64,000 nt of DNA from Gyromitra esculenta (GCA_038503075.1 JBCAML010000005.1:1488001-1552000); one strand, 5' to 3'. Positions 19,806-31,620 are shown, counted from the stretch's first letter. Translations and numbers: made by a program. The notes: generated from the sequence alone by a model not told the origin.

Positions 19806-20950
19806 ATAACGTGTACGGAAGGCAGTTTTCCATTCATCTCCCTCTGCAATGTGGACTTGGTGGTATCCATCACGAAGGTCTAATTTGGTATACCATTGTG
19901 CTTTTGCAAGTCGGTCCAGGGTTTTGCGGATGAGGGGAGAAGTATAGCGATCCTTAACGGTAATAGCATTGAGACCTCGGCAATCCACATAAAGTCGTAG
20001 GGAGCCGTCAGCTTTTTTGACAAATAAGACGGGGGATCTGGCGGGAGAGGAACTAGCATGAATAAATCCCTTCTCAAGATTGTCCTCGATATACTTCTTC
20101 AAGATGATCAGCTCTTCTCGGGACATTCCATAGAGGGGTCCGAAGGGGGCATCTTTTCCTTCCATCAGTTGTATTTTATGGTCGTACGAGCGGCGTGGGG
20201 GTAGTCCTTGAGCTTTTTCTTTATCGAACATATCCAAAAAATCGTGGTATTCCACAGGGATTCTCGCTTTCCATTCCTCTTTGGTTGTCTTGCCGTCGAT
20301 GATCTTGTTAATCTCATATAATGACATAGCGTAGGCCTGGGAGGTATGTTTTCGGGTGAGAGTCCTGAAACTAGCGGCGTTGATAAAGGATAGATTCAGT
20401 TTGGGAGGAGCTGCAATTGAGGGAGCGACGACGGTAGTGAAATGGGGGGTGCAATGGGTGGTGCAGAGCTTAGAATTAAACTCAATGCGTTTTTGAGCGA
20501 AATGGAGATGGACATCATGGTAGTTCATCCATGGGATTCCTAGAACGAGGGGGTAATGTCCTAGTTGGGTGACAAAGCAGGGGGCTTGTTCCTGATGTTG
20601 TTGAATAGAGAGATTGATATTAGCGATATGGGTAATGTCTCCTGACGAAACTGGGCGGCCATCAATCACTTCTAGTTGTCGAGGATTTTTTAAAGGAAGG
20701 AGAGGTAGGGAGTGGTGACTCGCAAAGTCTTTATCAATGAAGGCAAATCCCGAGGCTCCAGTGTCCAATAATGCGTGAGTTTTTTTAATTTTATTATTAT
20801 GGGAAATGTTACATGAAATAACGAAATGCTCCCCATCCAATTGATCCTTCATGCACATATCCGACACTGAAAAACCCAAAATAGAAAATGCCGACAAAGG
20901 TAAAGAAATGGGAACCAAGGCAGGGTCACTGTTCAGCCTTGGTTGGACTA
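19806..20950 (-). pseudogene. Protease and N-terminal RT of the outer A element
   Basis: Frame entered from gag by the frameshift site at 20957-20951. Carries the protease motif DTGASGFAF, the spacer with YAMSLYEIN, and RT up to [13 protein letters not shown], where the inner element interrupts it exactly at the duplicated ATAAC. Some conserved RT residues are altered (LRLYVDCRGLNA where intact copies have [12 protein letters not shown]). Confidence 0.85.
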
Positions 20951-20957
20951 GTTTAAA
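20913..20957 (-). promoter_or_regulatory. -1 frameshift site, outer A element
   Basis: Sense UUUAAAC, UAG, then stem AACCAAGGC/GCCTTGGTT, one pair longer than in the inner element. Confidence 0.8.
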
Positions 20958-22294
20958 GACTCATTGGAGGAGTCTGCTGCTTCTAACGCAAAAAACTGAG
21001 GAGGGAATGGCGGTGGCGGCAAAGAGGAAGCAGGAGGCGTACAAATGGCGGGTGGAGTGGTGAGAGCCCCTCTCATTGTGGGTTTCTTGGGGGCAAAGGG
21101 GCAGTTGGTGTAAGAGTGATCTGGGGCGGCGCAAAACATGCATTTGCCAGTGGTTCGGCGCCATTGCTTCTCTTCTTCAGAGAGTTTTCGTCGTCCGTTT
21201 ACCATGGTATAACGTTGGTCCTGTGGGGGGCGAGAGAGATTGCTGGTTCGTCCGAAGGAGAGATCCATCAGGGCGAGGCCTCCTGGCACAAAAGAGGAGG
21301 TGGGGATGAAGGGTGTCATAGCTTGGGAGCTGAATTGTCCCATGGTTTCCCATCCGTTATCCCGTTTCTCTGCTTTTCGAGCTCGGATACGGTTATCAAG
21401 GCTGGTGAGGGTAATGATCATCTCCTCGAGGGTGGCAGGGACGGCGGTAGTGAACACCATGGCTTCCTTCAATTCCTCAGACATCCCATGTTCCAGTGCG
21501 TCCATTTTTGAGTTGTTGTCGAAGTGAAGTTGTCCCATAATCCTCTGGAAATCAGCAAGGTATGCGGAAAAATCTCTTTTCCCTTAGCGGAGTTGATGAA
21601 GTTCTCTTTGAGCAGTGCTGGTGGGGTCTAGGTCTCCGAAGACCAATTCCAGTGCTGAGATGAGGTGAGCGGCGCTAGTCCAGGTAGTGAGGCCGGTAGG
21701 GAGAACGGTGTGTTGTACTTGTTCCAAGGCGGCTCTTTCTAAACGATTGATCGTGTAGAGAATCATGGTATTCTCGTCGGCGAAACGGTCTCGGTTAATG
21801 GCTAGTTTGGAGCAGAGTTGGAGTATGAAACCAGGGAGTTTGGCTCTGGATGAATCAAATTTCTCAGGATCCGGCATGCATTCTAATCGTGGGGTATGAG
21901 TTGTTGGGGCCTGTGGGGGGGTTGCTGTGAGGTTGGGTGGAGCGGGAGGGGCTTGTGCGGCTGCTTGGGCCTCGTTGCGTTCTATGCGTAGTCTGCTAAT
22001 GAGATTAGATGTCTCATTAACTCGGCGGTCTTGTTCTTCTGCATGGCGCAAAGCGTTGTCCGTCTGGATTTTGGCTGTGCCGAGTTTTGTCTCAGCTTCT
22101 CTTTCGTTCTCTTGGAGAACATCAATTTGGTCCTCCAAGGCTTGGTAGAGATCTCTGAGGTGATTGTATAACTCAGCAGCGTCTTCTCTTAGTGATTGAG
22201 CAAAGTCTTCTCTGGTGGGGAAGCGGGGAGTGGTGACAGCGGCTCCTTCTGAGGAGGATGAGGTTTCTGCGACAGCGGGGGTGGCGGAGCTCAT
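20948..22294 (-). pseudogene. Gag of the outer A element
   Basis: Starts MSSATPAVAETSSSSEGAAV at 22294, continues through LYQALEDQIDVLQENEREAE and the capsid-like core to a TAA at 21586-21584, where related copies have CAA (Gln) in LRQGKRDF. It then runs to the CCHC knuckle CMFCAAPDHSYTNC and a UAG at 20948. The single nonsense change is C to T. Upstream ATGs in the leader frame (22342) are unlikely starts, because family copies begin at the MSS/MST methionine. Confidence 0.85.
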
Positions 22295-22336
22295 GATGAA
22301 CTTATGGTAGAAGGTGTAGATCAGGAAGCAATGTAA

Positions 22337-22512
22337 TCTCACGGTTGGGTCCCTTTGTTAAGCCCTTCAGTATCCCTGAAGGTGAGCAATGCTACTTAAA
22401 CAAGGTATCAACACATTCAAAGATTGCAGTGTTCTCTACAGGTCCTACGAGGGGTTCTATCTCAAGGCAAGGTAGAGGCAGCAAAGTGGACAGCGACAGC
22501 GAGGGTTCTGAG
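22337..22512 (-). repeat. 5' LTR of the outer A element, U5 part
   Basis: Begins TCTCACGG next to the leader (TTACATTGCTTCC in sense) and continues at 22940 after a solo LTR insertion with duplication CTGAG. Confidence 0.85.
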
Positions 22513-22934
22513 TCTCACGGTTCAGTCCCTCGATAAGCCCTTCAGTATCCCTGAAGGTGAGCAGTGCTACTTAAGCGAGGTACTAACACGTTCGAAGAGT
22601 GCAGAGTGTCTACAAGTTCTACAGTGGGTATACTTCCAGGCGAAGTATCAGCGATGTTTCATAGCGACAGCGAAGGTTCTGAGGTAGAGCCGAGATAGTA
22701 TTAGAGTAATACAGGTAGAAGTAAAACGAGAACGTTGCTTAAGGAAAGAAGAAGAAGAGAAACAAAAACAACCCAAATCCTTCCTTAAATACCCCGCTTT
22801 TCAGTAACCCTAACAACAACCTGGCAACAACCGAAACATAAAGACATTATTACAATAACCAAAACATAACTGAACAACAAAGAAATTATACAACCATCCG
22901 AACCGCGACTCATTCCCTAAGTCAATCCATGAAA
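22513..22934 (-). repeat. Solo LTR, family A, inside the outer 5' LTR
   Basis: 422 bp with exact duplication CTGAG (22508-22512, 22935-22939). U3 matches the inner element's LTR closely, so it belongs to the young subfamily. Confidence 0.92.
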
Positions 22935-22939
22935 CTGAG

Positions 22940-23193
22940 GTGGAACCAAGATAGTATTCAAAATAGTACAGGTAGAAGTGAACGAGAACGTTGCTTAAGG
23001 AGAAAAGAAGAAGAAAGAGAGAGAACAAGAACGACCAAAATCCTTCACTTAAATACCCCACTTTCTCATGACACAATCAACAATCCGACAACAACCGAAA
23101 CATAACTGAACAACAAAGCCATTATACCCAAAGAAATCCTTCGTGACTACCAACCACTTCATTCTAACCCATTACTCGGTTCCATCTGTGAAA
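22940..23193 (-). repeat. 5' LTR of the outer A element, U3-R part
   Basis: Completes the LTR begun at 22337-22512; ends CTGTGAAA at 23193, where family B coding sequence starts on the other strand. Confidence 0.8.
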
Positions 23194-23332
23194 ATAGACT
23201 GGCTATGCACTATCTACCTGGGAACCTGCGGAATACCATGAAGATACAAGAGCGGTAGATGTTTTTCATCAGCAATATCCGGACAAGCCTAAAGAAGGAG
23301 TCATTAGTGTTCGCAGGAGCTCACGGCTATGA
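23194..23332 (+). pseudogene. Chromodomain end of a truncated family B Pol
   Basis: Reads TGYALSTW-like sequence, then AVDVFHQQYPDKPKEGVISVRRSSRL and a stop, matching the Pol C-terminus at 63380-63513. Everything upstream of this fragment is missing. A G-run and CGAC follow, then the LTR. Confidence 0.8.
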
Positions 23333-23344
23333 GGGGGGAGCGAC

Positions 23345-24171
23345 TTTCATGGATGAATGTTTTGTTGGTTGGACAAGTTCAAGGGTATATGGTTTTCGGG
23401 CGCTAGGGTTGTTCTTTGTGTTTCCTTCTGTTTCCGCTTACAATGAGTCATACGTTTGTCATCGAAGAGATGGATTATGGGTATATAAGCGAAAGGTTTT
23501 TTCTCTTGTTGTACTTTTCCTTCTTCTTTCCTTAAGCAATGTCTTCTATTGTTCACTCGTTGTATCTTACAAATACAACATCTGGTTACATCTCGTAATC
23601 CTTCGTTGTTGCCGTCTTCAAGTGCTCATAACTTGAACCACTGGTAGAGCCTGTAGAATCTTCGTGTACTCTTTCTCTCAAGGAGTGAGATTCTTGTCAA
23701 GCTCTCAGGTATCCCCAGAGATAAGCAGTTCTACTTGAACAAGAAACTAACGTTGAGAGGGCGTTCGGAGATTCTACAGGCTCTACTAATGGTTCAAGTT
23801 AAGATGACTTGAAGACAGCGACAGCAAAGGATTACGAGGTGTAATCGAAGGTTGTATTCGTAAGATACAAATGAGTGTACAATCGAAGACGTTGCTTAAG
23901 GAAAGAAGAAGGAAAAGTACAACAAGAGGGGAAATCCCTTCGCTTATATACTAGAGTTCCAACTCTTTCGATGACAAAGACGTGACTCATCGTAACGGAA
24001 ACCCAAAGAAACACAAAGAAAAATGACAAAACGCAACAACTATGTACCCATGTACCTAACCAACCAACGAAACAACCATCCATAAAACTTTCGTTGTTAG
24101 CTTCTCGTTCAAGTAGCACTGCTTATCTCGGGGAATACCTGAGAGCTTGACAAGAATCTCGCTCCTTGAAA
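23345..24171 (+). repeat. 3' LTR of the truncated B element, split by a solo LTR
   Basis: Two parts, 23345-23675 and 24093-24171, separated by the solo LTR at 23676-24087. It has TGAGTCA, TATATAAG and AAGCAATGT. The end CCTTGAAA is mutated from CCTTGAGA and abuts gag of a family A element. Confidence 0.85.
23676..24087 (-). repeat. Solo LTR, family B, inside another B LTR
   Basis: 412 bp with exact duplication CTTTC (23671-23675, 24088-24092). Confidence 0.9.
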
Positions 24172-24669
24172 GAGGAGGAAGAGGTGGCGGTGGGAGAGAG
24201 GAGGCGGCAGGTATACGGGTGGCGGGTGGTGTGGTGAGGGCTCCCCTCATAGTCGGTTTTTTGGGAGCGGAGGGGCAGTTGGCGTATGAGTGGTCCAGGG
24301 CGGCGTAAAACATGCACTTCCCAGTGGAACGACGCCACTGCTTTTCTTCCTCTGATAGTTTCCTTCTTCCATTAACCATTGTGTATCGTTGATCTTGAGG
24401 GGGGCGAGAGGTGTTGCTAGTGTGACCAAAAGATAGGTCCATGGAGGCTAGTCTTCTGGGGGTAAAGGAGGAGGCGGGAGTGAAAGCGGCGGGAGCACTA
24501 AATTGGCCCATACTATCGCGAATATTTTCTCGTTTCTCTGCCTTGCGGGCTCGGATACGGTTGTCTAAACGGGTAAGGGTGGTGATCATTTCCTGGAGAG
24601 TGACGGGGACGGCAGTAGCGAAGACCATAGCCTCCTTACGTTCTTCTGACATTCCGTGTTCTAGGGCAT

Positions 24670-25079
24670 TTTCATGGATGGTTGTCGTGTTGTTTGGTTA
24701 GCAGTATAGGTGTTTAGTCGCGTTACTTTGTTCTTCTTTCGATATGTTTCCCTTGGTTTCCTTTACAATGAGTCATACGTTTGTCATCAGAGAGGTGGAT
24801 TATGAGTATATAAGCGAAGGGATTTCCCCTCTTATTGTACTTTTTCTTCTTCTTTCTTTAAGCAAAGTCTTCTATCGTACACTCTTGTATTTCACAATAC
24901 AAACCTCAGTTATATCTCATAACCTCATGCTGTCGCCGTTTTCAAGTCCTCTTTACTTGAACCACTCGTAAAGCCTGTGGAACCTCGTGAATACTCTTGT
25001 CACTCAGTTTTCCATTCAAGTAGCACTGCTCATCTCGAGGGATACCTGAGAGCTTGTCGGAAAACCTCGCTCCTTGAGA
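24670..25079 (+). repeat. Solo LTR, family B, in gag of the third A element
   Basis: 410 bp with exact duplication GGCAT (24665-24669, 25080-25084). Its proposed RNA start reads AAGCAAAGT, one change from the usual. Confidence 0.92.
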
Positions 25080-25384
25080 GGCATCCATCTTTGAGTTTTC
25101 ATCGAAGTTGAGCTGTCCCATGATCCTCGGGAAGTCAGCCTGATAGGCAGAGAAGTTTCGTTTTCCTTGGCGGAGTTGGTGCAACTCCTGTCGTGCAGTG
25201 CCAGTGGGGTCTGGATCTCCAAAGGCCGTTTCTAACACTGAGATGAGGTGAGTGGCGCTGGTCCAGGTAGTGAGGCCGGAGGGGAGAACTGTATGTCGTA
25301 CTTGTTCCAAGGCGGCTCCTTCCAGGTGATTAATCGTGTAGAGAATCATGGTGTTGTCATCAGCAAAACGGTCTCGGTTGACAG

Positions 25385-25794
25385 TCTCAAGGATCGGGTT
25401 TCTTGTCAAGCTCTCGAGTATCCCTCGAGATGAGCAGTGCTACTTGAGTGGGAAACCGACAACGAGAAAGTATAAGGAAGTTCTACAGGCTCTACAATTG
25501 GTTTAAGTCGAGGTGACTTAAAGACAGCGACAGCGGAGGATTACGAGATGTAACCGAGGTTTGTATTTGTAGAATACAAGAGTGAACAATAGAAGACGTT
25601 GCTTAAAGAAAGAAGAAGGAAAAGTACAATATGAGGGGAAATCCCTTCGCTTATATACCACGTTCCAACTCCTTCGATGACAAAGACATGACTCATTGTA
25701 ACAGGAAACCCATAGAAACATAAAGAACAACAACAAAACGCGACAACCGTATACCCATGTATCCAACCAATCAACAAAACATCCATCCATGAAA
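25385..25794 (-). repeat. 3' LTR of the full B element
   Basis: 410 bp. Its terminal hairpin has the variant stem CTCTCGAG/CTCGAGA (25411-25430) around the same GGATA loop as family A. Confidence 0.95.
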
Positions 25795-25805
25795 GTAGCC
25801 CCCTC

Positions 25806-28800
25806 TCATAGCCGTGAGCTCCTGCGAACACTAACCACTTCTTCCCTTGGTTTATCCGGATATCGTTGGTAGAAAGAATCTACTGCTTCCGTCTCTTCAT
25901 GATACTCCTCGGGTTCCCAAGTGGGCAATGCATATCCTGTCCATTCGACTAAATACTGAAGCTTTCCTCGATAGAGGCGAGAGTCCAGTATACCCTCAAC
26001 AAGATATTCTTCATGATCGTTTACTTGGACGGGTGGAGGCGGTGGAATAATTTGGCCAGGGAGTGGGTCGGTGGGAGCTGCTTTGATTAATGAAACGTGA
26101 AATACCGGATGGTATTTCATGGACAATGGCAAGTCTATTTCATAGGCATGCGCGGAGATTATTCGTTTCACGGGGAAGGGGCCACTCCATTTCCAGTCTA
26201 ATTTCCTTGAATTCCTAGTCGTCCTCATGTTCTTCATAGATATGAAGACACGGTCATTGACTTTAAATGAAGGGGCGGGGGTACGGTGCCGGTTAGCACT
26301 GGTCTCGAAAATATCTTGCGCCGTCCTCATCTGAGCTCGAAGAAAGTCTCTAAGTTCTTCCATTTTAGAAGCAAAGAGGTCGGCATCGAGGGTTTGCGGG
26401 GATCAGTCATTAGAGACAATCGAAGTATCAAAACGGGGATGGTAACCGTAGTTGGCGAAAAAGGGTGTAGCTTTTGTACTGGCCGATTCTTGATTATTGG
26501 CAGCGAATTCGGCAATTGGTAACCATTTAGCCCAGTCATCTTGTTGGTACGAAACATAACAACGAAGGTATTGCTCCATAACGGCGTTAAGACGTTCGGT
26601 TTGGCCGTCCGTTTCTGGGTGGAAAGATGTCAACATGCGAGCGGAAATATTTAGACGTTGACAGAGGTGTTTCCAGAATTTAGCAGTAAACTGCGTTCCT
26701 CTATCGGACGTAATATAAGACGGTAGTCCATGGAGTTTCCAGATGTTCTGAAGGTAAAGTTCTGCCGTTTGTTCAGCATTGACGGTAGTGTTGCAGGGGA
26801 TTAAGTGTCGCATTTTTGACAATCTGTCCACTACAACCATTATTGCATCAAAACCATTGGATTCAGGGAGACCGGTAACAAAATCCATCGATAGCTCTTC
26901 CCAGGGGTGATTAGGAATTGGAAGGGGCTTAAGGACGCCGTGGGTACCGAGGGTATTGGGCTTCGCTCGTCGGCAGGTATGGCAGTTTCGGGTGTATCGT
27001 CCAATGTACTCTCTCATTTTAGGCCAGTAAAAATGCCTAGAGATTAGTTCAAAGGACTTTTCACGTCCTGGGTGGCCAGCGGAGGGGGCGTCATGATATC
27101 TTTGCAGAATAAGGATGCGGAGAGGGTCGTGATCGGGGATGTAAAGCTTTTGTCGATAGAATAGATAACCATTTTTTCGGTGCAATCGCCTAGTGTGATT
27201 TCCTTGGATTGTTGTTCGCCGTTTTTAAGTGCTAGTAAGACTTTTTGTGGGAACGGGTCAGCATTATATCCTTGGTTTATCAAGATCTCGAGAGGGGCAT
27301 CCAATTCAGCGGGTTCATTTGATAAAGAACCCGAAAACAAACTCAGCTTAGGGTCCAAATTTCTTTCCTTCAGGACTACTTGGTGCTGGTGTTGTAGTCT
27401 TTCATCCCCTTCTTCAGGGAGATCTCCTGATCTCCGAGTCAGAGCGTCCGGCTTTCCTCCCTGTACTCCTGGTCGATACGTAATGACAAAGTCAAAACGT
27501 GAGAGATATTCTGCCCATCTAACTTGTCTCCGGTTGAGTTGCTTAGTAGTCATAAAGTACTCTAAGTTTTTATGGTCGGTGATGACAGATATAGGCAACT
27601 CGGATCCTTCAAGTTCGGGTCTCCATTCTTCGAAGCAGCGGATGATGGCTAGCAATTCTTTGTCATAGATCTCGTAGTTACATTCAGCAGGTGAGTGTTT
27701 TTTAGAGAAGAATGCCACGGGGTGCAGTATGCCTTGATCGTCGAGCTGGGAGAGGACACCACCGGAGACGAAGTCGGAAGCATCGGATTCTACGAAGATC
27801 TTTTTTTGGGGATCGAAGTGGATGAGTATGGGGGCTTTAGTGAAGGCGTCTTTAAGAGCTTCGAAAGCAAGTTCAGCTTCAACGGTCCATTCGAAAACAA
27901 TGCCTTTTTTTGTAAAGGCGGTGAGAGGGGCAGCAAGGCGAGAAAATCCCAAGATAAATCTACGGTAAAAGTTTGCGAAACCAAGGAAGGCTTGTACGTC
28001 TTTAATTGACTTTGGGCGGTTCCAGTCTCGGACGGCTTTTAATTTATCCTCGTCCATCTTGATACCTTCGGGGGTAAGGATTAGGCCGAGGTATTTAATG
28101 GACTGCACATGGAATTCACACTTCTCAGGTTTGAGAAGGATGTTATTGGCTTTAAGGGCATCGAGGACCTGTCTGACATGTACCTTGTGCTCAGCAAGAG
28201 TATCGCTATAGATAAGAATGTCATCGAGGTAGGCCGTGCAGAAGAGATCTAGGTATTCTCGGAGGGAATCGTTCACGAATCGTTGGAATGTGCCGGGGGC
28301 GTTGGTAAGGCCGAATGGCATTACCATGTACTCATATAAGCCATATCGGGTTCGAAAGGCTGTTTTCCATTCTTCTCCCTCAGCGATGCGAATTTGGTGG
28401 AAACCATCGCGGAGATCGAGTTTGGAGTACCACTGAGCTTTTGCAAGGCGATCCAAGGTTTCTTTGATTAGGGGGGAAGTATATCGGTCCTTAACCGTGA
28501 GAGCGTTGAGGCCACGATAGTCGACACAAAGACGAAGGGAACCATCGGGTTTGGCGGCGAAGAGGACTGGGGAACCGGCAGAAGATGAGTTGGCACGGAT
28601 AAACCCTTTTTTTAAGTTGTCTTCAATATACTTCTTAAGAACTAGAAGTTCATCTCTTGACATGCTGTAGAGTGGGCCGAATGGGAGTTCCTTGCCTTCT
28701 TGGAGGGTAATGCGGTGGTCATAGGAGCGGCGGGGGGGTAGCCCTTGTGCTTTTGCTTTATCAAACATATCCAGGTACTCGTGGTATTCAGCAGGTATTT

Positions 28801-29434
28801 GTTGTCTCCATTCTTCTTTAGTGGTCTTGCTATCAAGGACCCTATTGATTTCATAAAGGGACATAGAATAGACTTGGATACCCTTTTTTCTAGCCAGTAA
28901 ACGGAAACTGGCAGCGCCGATAAACGCTGCATTGAGTTTGGCTGGAGAGGGGATAGCGGCGACTGAAACGATGGGTTGCTTGGGGGCACAGTGGGTGGTG
29001 CAGAATTCAGAGTTGAATTCAATGCTTTTGTTTGCGAATTGTAGGTGAACATCATGGAGGTTCATCCAGGGGGTACCAAGTACCAGGGGGTAATGGCCTA
29101 GTTTGGTGACGAAGAAGGGAGCTCTCTCAATGTGTTGTTGGATAGAGAGTTCTAAGTGGCAAAGATTGGTGATGTCTTCTGAGGCAATTGTTCGGCCGTC
29201 GATGACTTCCAATTGGCAGGGGGTTTTGAGGGGAGATAGGGGCAGGGAATGGTGACGCACAAAGTTTTCGTCAATGAAAGCGAACCCTGAGGCTCCAGTG
29301 TCAAGAAGTGCGTGTGTTTTTATGATTTTATTTTGGTGGGAAAGGCTACATGAAACTACAAAATGTTCCCCATCCAAATTATCCTCCACACACACATCCG
29401 ACACCGAAAACCCAGAAATAGAGAACGCTGACAA
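25806..29434 (-). pseudogene. Pol of the full B element, with a frameshift and a nonsense codon
   Basis: Protease [16 protein letters not shown] with [12 protein letters not shown] and [10 protein letters not shown], RNase H with ESDASDFVSGG and integrase [20 protein letters not shown] zinc region lie in order. The frame shifts by one base in an A-run near 27175 (after LGDCTE), continues at 27185-26403 through [19 protein letters not shown] and TSDRGTQF, meets TGA at 26405-26403 where the copy at 62900 has CGC, then finishes at 26402-25806 with the chromodomain YLVEGILDSR..YLVEWTGYALPTWEP. The nonsense codon is consistent with C-to-T change. Confidence 0.9.
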
Positions 29435-29446
29435 AGGAGAAAAAGG

Positions 29447-29491
29447 AACCAGAGCAGGGTCACAAGGCGACTCTGGTTGAACTAGTTTAAA
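29447..29491 (-). promoter_or_regulatory. -1 frameshift site, full B element
   Basis: Sense UUUAAAC, UAG, 6-nt spacer, then stem AACCAGAG/CTCTGGTT. The stem sequence differs from family A on both sides and stays paired. Confidence 0.85.
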
Positions 29492-31153
29492 GACTCAACT
29501 GAGTCTGCTGCGTCGAAGGCAGGAAAACGGGGTGGCAAAGGGGGCGGAAAAACAGAGGGAGCGGGAGGGGCGGCGGCGGCGTTAGTAACAGCTCCCCTCA
29601 TCGCGGGGCGTTTGGAGGCGGAGGGGCAGTTGTAGAAAATGTGCCCTTCTCCGGCATAGAACAGACAGCGGTTGTTGGTCTGTCTCCATGTCTTCTCTTC
29701 GGCTGATAGCTTTCTTCTTCCGTTAACCTGAACGTAGCGTTGTTCAGGGGCAGGACGGGAGGTGGAGGTACGGCCGAAGGAGAGATCCATGGGGGCAAGT
29801 CCTCCAGGGGCAAAGGAGGAAGCGGGGGCAAAAGGCAGCGGGGACAGCGGCAGGGGCAGCGAATTGTCCCATGGTATTGCGGGCAGCGTTTTTCTTTTCT
29901 TTTCTTCTTGCTCGGATACGGTTATCCAGGCGAAGGAGGAAGGCGCAGAGGGAAGTGAAGGTGGTAGGGAAATCCGCGACAGTTACTACTGCTTCTTTCA
30001 GCTCATCCGACATGCCAAACTCCAGGGCATCGTTCTTAGCAGATTCATCATAGTTAAGGCGTCCCATGATGCGTTGAAAGTCGGCAAGGTAAGCGGAGAA
30101 GTCCCTCTTTCCCTGTCGGAGTTGATGTAGTTCACGGCGGGTGGTACCGAGGGGGTCTGGGTCACCGAAGGCTGTTTCCAGGGTGGTAATTAGGTCAGCG
30201 GCGGAGTTCCAGGTGGTAGTTCCGTCAGGAAGGACGGAGTGACGGATTTGTTTGAGGGCTGCTCCCTCAAGACGGCTAATAGCATACAATATCATATTGT
30301 TGCTGTTGGAGAATTGGTTTCACGGATACAAAGGGTTAGTCGGGTCCGGGATTTAGTAAGGGATTGTGGTTTCGGTTAAAGGTTATAATGTCTTTGTGTT
30401 TTGGTTGTTCTCGGTTATTTGTAGGCATGAGTCATATTGATTGAAAAGCGGGGTATTTAAGAGATGGATTTTCTTCGCTTGTGTTCTTTTCTCTTTCTTT
30501 TCCTAAGCAACGTTCTTACTTTACTTCTGCTGTATTGTTTTAATACTATCTCGATTCTACCTCAGAATCCTCGCGGTCGCCGTCGCTGTAAAAACATCCT
30601 TGCACTTAACTCGCCTTGAGTTAGACCCCGTGGGACCTGTAGAAACACTTCGTTACTCTTATCGCAACGATTCTCGTCTAAGTAGCTCTGCTCACCTTCT
30701 GGGATACAGAAGGGCTTAGATTAGGATCGAACCGTGAGAATCGGTTGGCGTTGACCGAGAGCTTTGACCTGAGTTGTAGAACGAACCCGGGAAGTTTGTC
30801 GCGAGACCCATTGAACTTATCTGGGTCAGGCATTTTGTCTGAACGGCCTCCTTGTGTATGAGCTGGAGGTGCGGGTGGTGGTGGTGCAGGTGGTGGTGGG
30901 GCAGCGTTGCAGAGGCGGCGACTTCTGCTTCGGCTGCCTGTAGTTGGGACTGGCAGGTGTTAAACCTCACCGTCATGTTGTTTCGTTCTTGAGTGGCTTC
31001 CTCAAGCTGTAAGTCTGCATAGGTGAGGTTGTCTACTCACTGTTGATAGTGGGAGCGGATTTCCTCATAGGCAGGGGCGAGGTCAGCATTAGCGGCGGCC
31101 TGGAAATTCTCAAAGGTAGAGAAGGTCCAGGGTGCAGGGGCGGGGTTGCTCAT
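29482..31153 (-). pseudogene. Gag of the full B element, broken
   Basis: Starts MSNPAPAPWTFSTFENFQ at 31153, meets an in-frame TGA near 31038 after SHYQQ, and is split by a solo A LTR at 30318-30739. It resumes with MILYAISRLEGAALKQIRHSV, FGDPDPLGT and GRLNYDESAKNDALEFGMSDELKEAV, shifts frame near 29835, and ends with MDLSFGRTSTSRPAPEQ and a zinc knuckle CLFYAGEGHIFYNC whose second Cys is Tyr. Particle-forming protein, non-functional here. Confidence 0.85.
30318..30739 (+). repeat. Solo LTR, family A, in family B gag
   Basis: 422 bp; duplication ATTGG (30313-30317) against ATCGG (30740-30744), one mismatch. Terminal hairpin variant CCTTCTG/CAGAAGG (30695-30713); GCCTT hairpin with stem TAACTC/GAGTTA (30607-30623). 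Confidence 0.88.
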
Positions 31154-31199
31154 GGTAACGTTGGTGGGGGGTGAGCAGCGGGTCAGGGTGTAGATGCGG

Positions 31200-31208
31200 A
31201 AGCAACGT
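31200..31208 (-). promoter_or_regulatory. Self-complementary primer-binding site, full B element
   Basis: Sense ACGTTGCTT two bases after the 5' LTR; its complement AAGCAACGT lies in the LTR at 31430-31422. Identical to the family A arrangement despite unrelated U3 sequence. Confidence 0.65.
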
Positions 31209-31210
31209 AA

Positions 31211-31620
31211 TCTCAAGGATCAGGTTTCTTGTCAAGCTCTCGAGTATCCCTCGAGATGAGCAGTGCTACTTGAGTGGGAAACCAACAACAAGAAAGTATA
31301 CGGAAGTTCTACAGGCTCTACAATTGGTTTAAGTCGAGGTGACTTAAAGACAGCGACAGCGGAGGATTACGAGATGTAACCGAGGTTTGTATTTGTAGAA
31401 TACAAGAGTGAACAATAGAAGACGTTGCTTAAAGAAAGAAGAAGGAAAAGTACAGTATGAGGGGAAATCCCTTCGCTTATATACCACGTTCCAACTCCTT
31501 CGATGACAAAGACATGACTCATTGTAACAGGAAACCCATAGAAACATAAAGAACAACAACGAAACGCGACAACCGTATACCCATGTATCCAACCAATCAA
31601 CAAAACATCCATCCATGAAA
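31211..31620 (-). repeat. 5' LTR of the full B element
   Basis: 410 bp. In sense it has TGAGTCA, then a TATATAAG box, a pyrimidine-rich tract and AAGCAACGT. Reference copy for family B. Confidence 0.95.

Larger units (their letters stand above)
9717..23193 (-). mobile_element. Outer Ty3/gypsy chromovirus, family A, heavily interrupted
   Basis: An older element read right to left. 5' LTR pieces at 22940-23193 and 22337-22512; leader and gag 22336-20948; protease and RT start 20950-19806; RT/RNase H 13926-12702; integrase 12294-11502, 11088-10929 and 10507-10135; 3' LTR 10134-9717. It is interrupted by a complete A element (13932-19805) and four solo LTRs (10508-10928, 11089-11501, 12295-12701, 22513-22934), each with its own 5-bp duplication. 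The outer flanks CAGCA and ATAGA do not match, so the two ends may have been joined by later recombination. A nonsense codon in gag shows it is inactive. Confidence 0.85.
25385..31620 (-). mobile_element. Full-length Ty3/gypsy chromovirus, family B
   Basis: 6236 bp with two 410-bp LTRs (5' 31620-31211, 3' 25794-25385) that differ at roughly six positions. Exact duplication GACAG (25380-25384, 31621-31625). It has the PBS TT-ACGTTGCTT-CC next to the 5' LTR, gag, a -1 frameshift site, pol, and a G-run plus CTAC before the 3' LTR. A solo A LTR sits in gag. Gag has a TGA and a frameshift; pol has a frameshift and a TGA, so it is defective. Family B gag and U3/U5 differ strongly from family A, while the RNA start AAGCAACGT and PBS are the same. 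Confidence 0.95.

Noticed and set aside
9717..23193. Reading the outer and inner A elements as one large element or tandem array
   Set aside because: The ATAAC duplication and restoration of the RT frame after removal of 13932-19805 show a nested insertion.
25806..29434. Treating the overlapping Pol B frames as separate genes
   Set aside because: Comparison with the copy at 59884-63513 shows a single pol broken by one indel near 27175 and one TGA at 26403.
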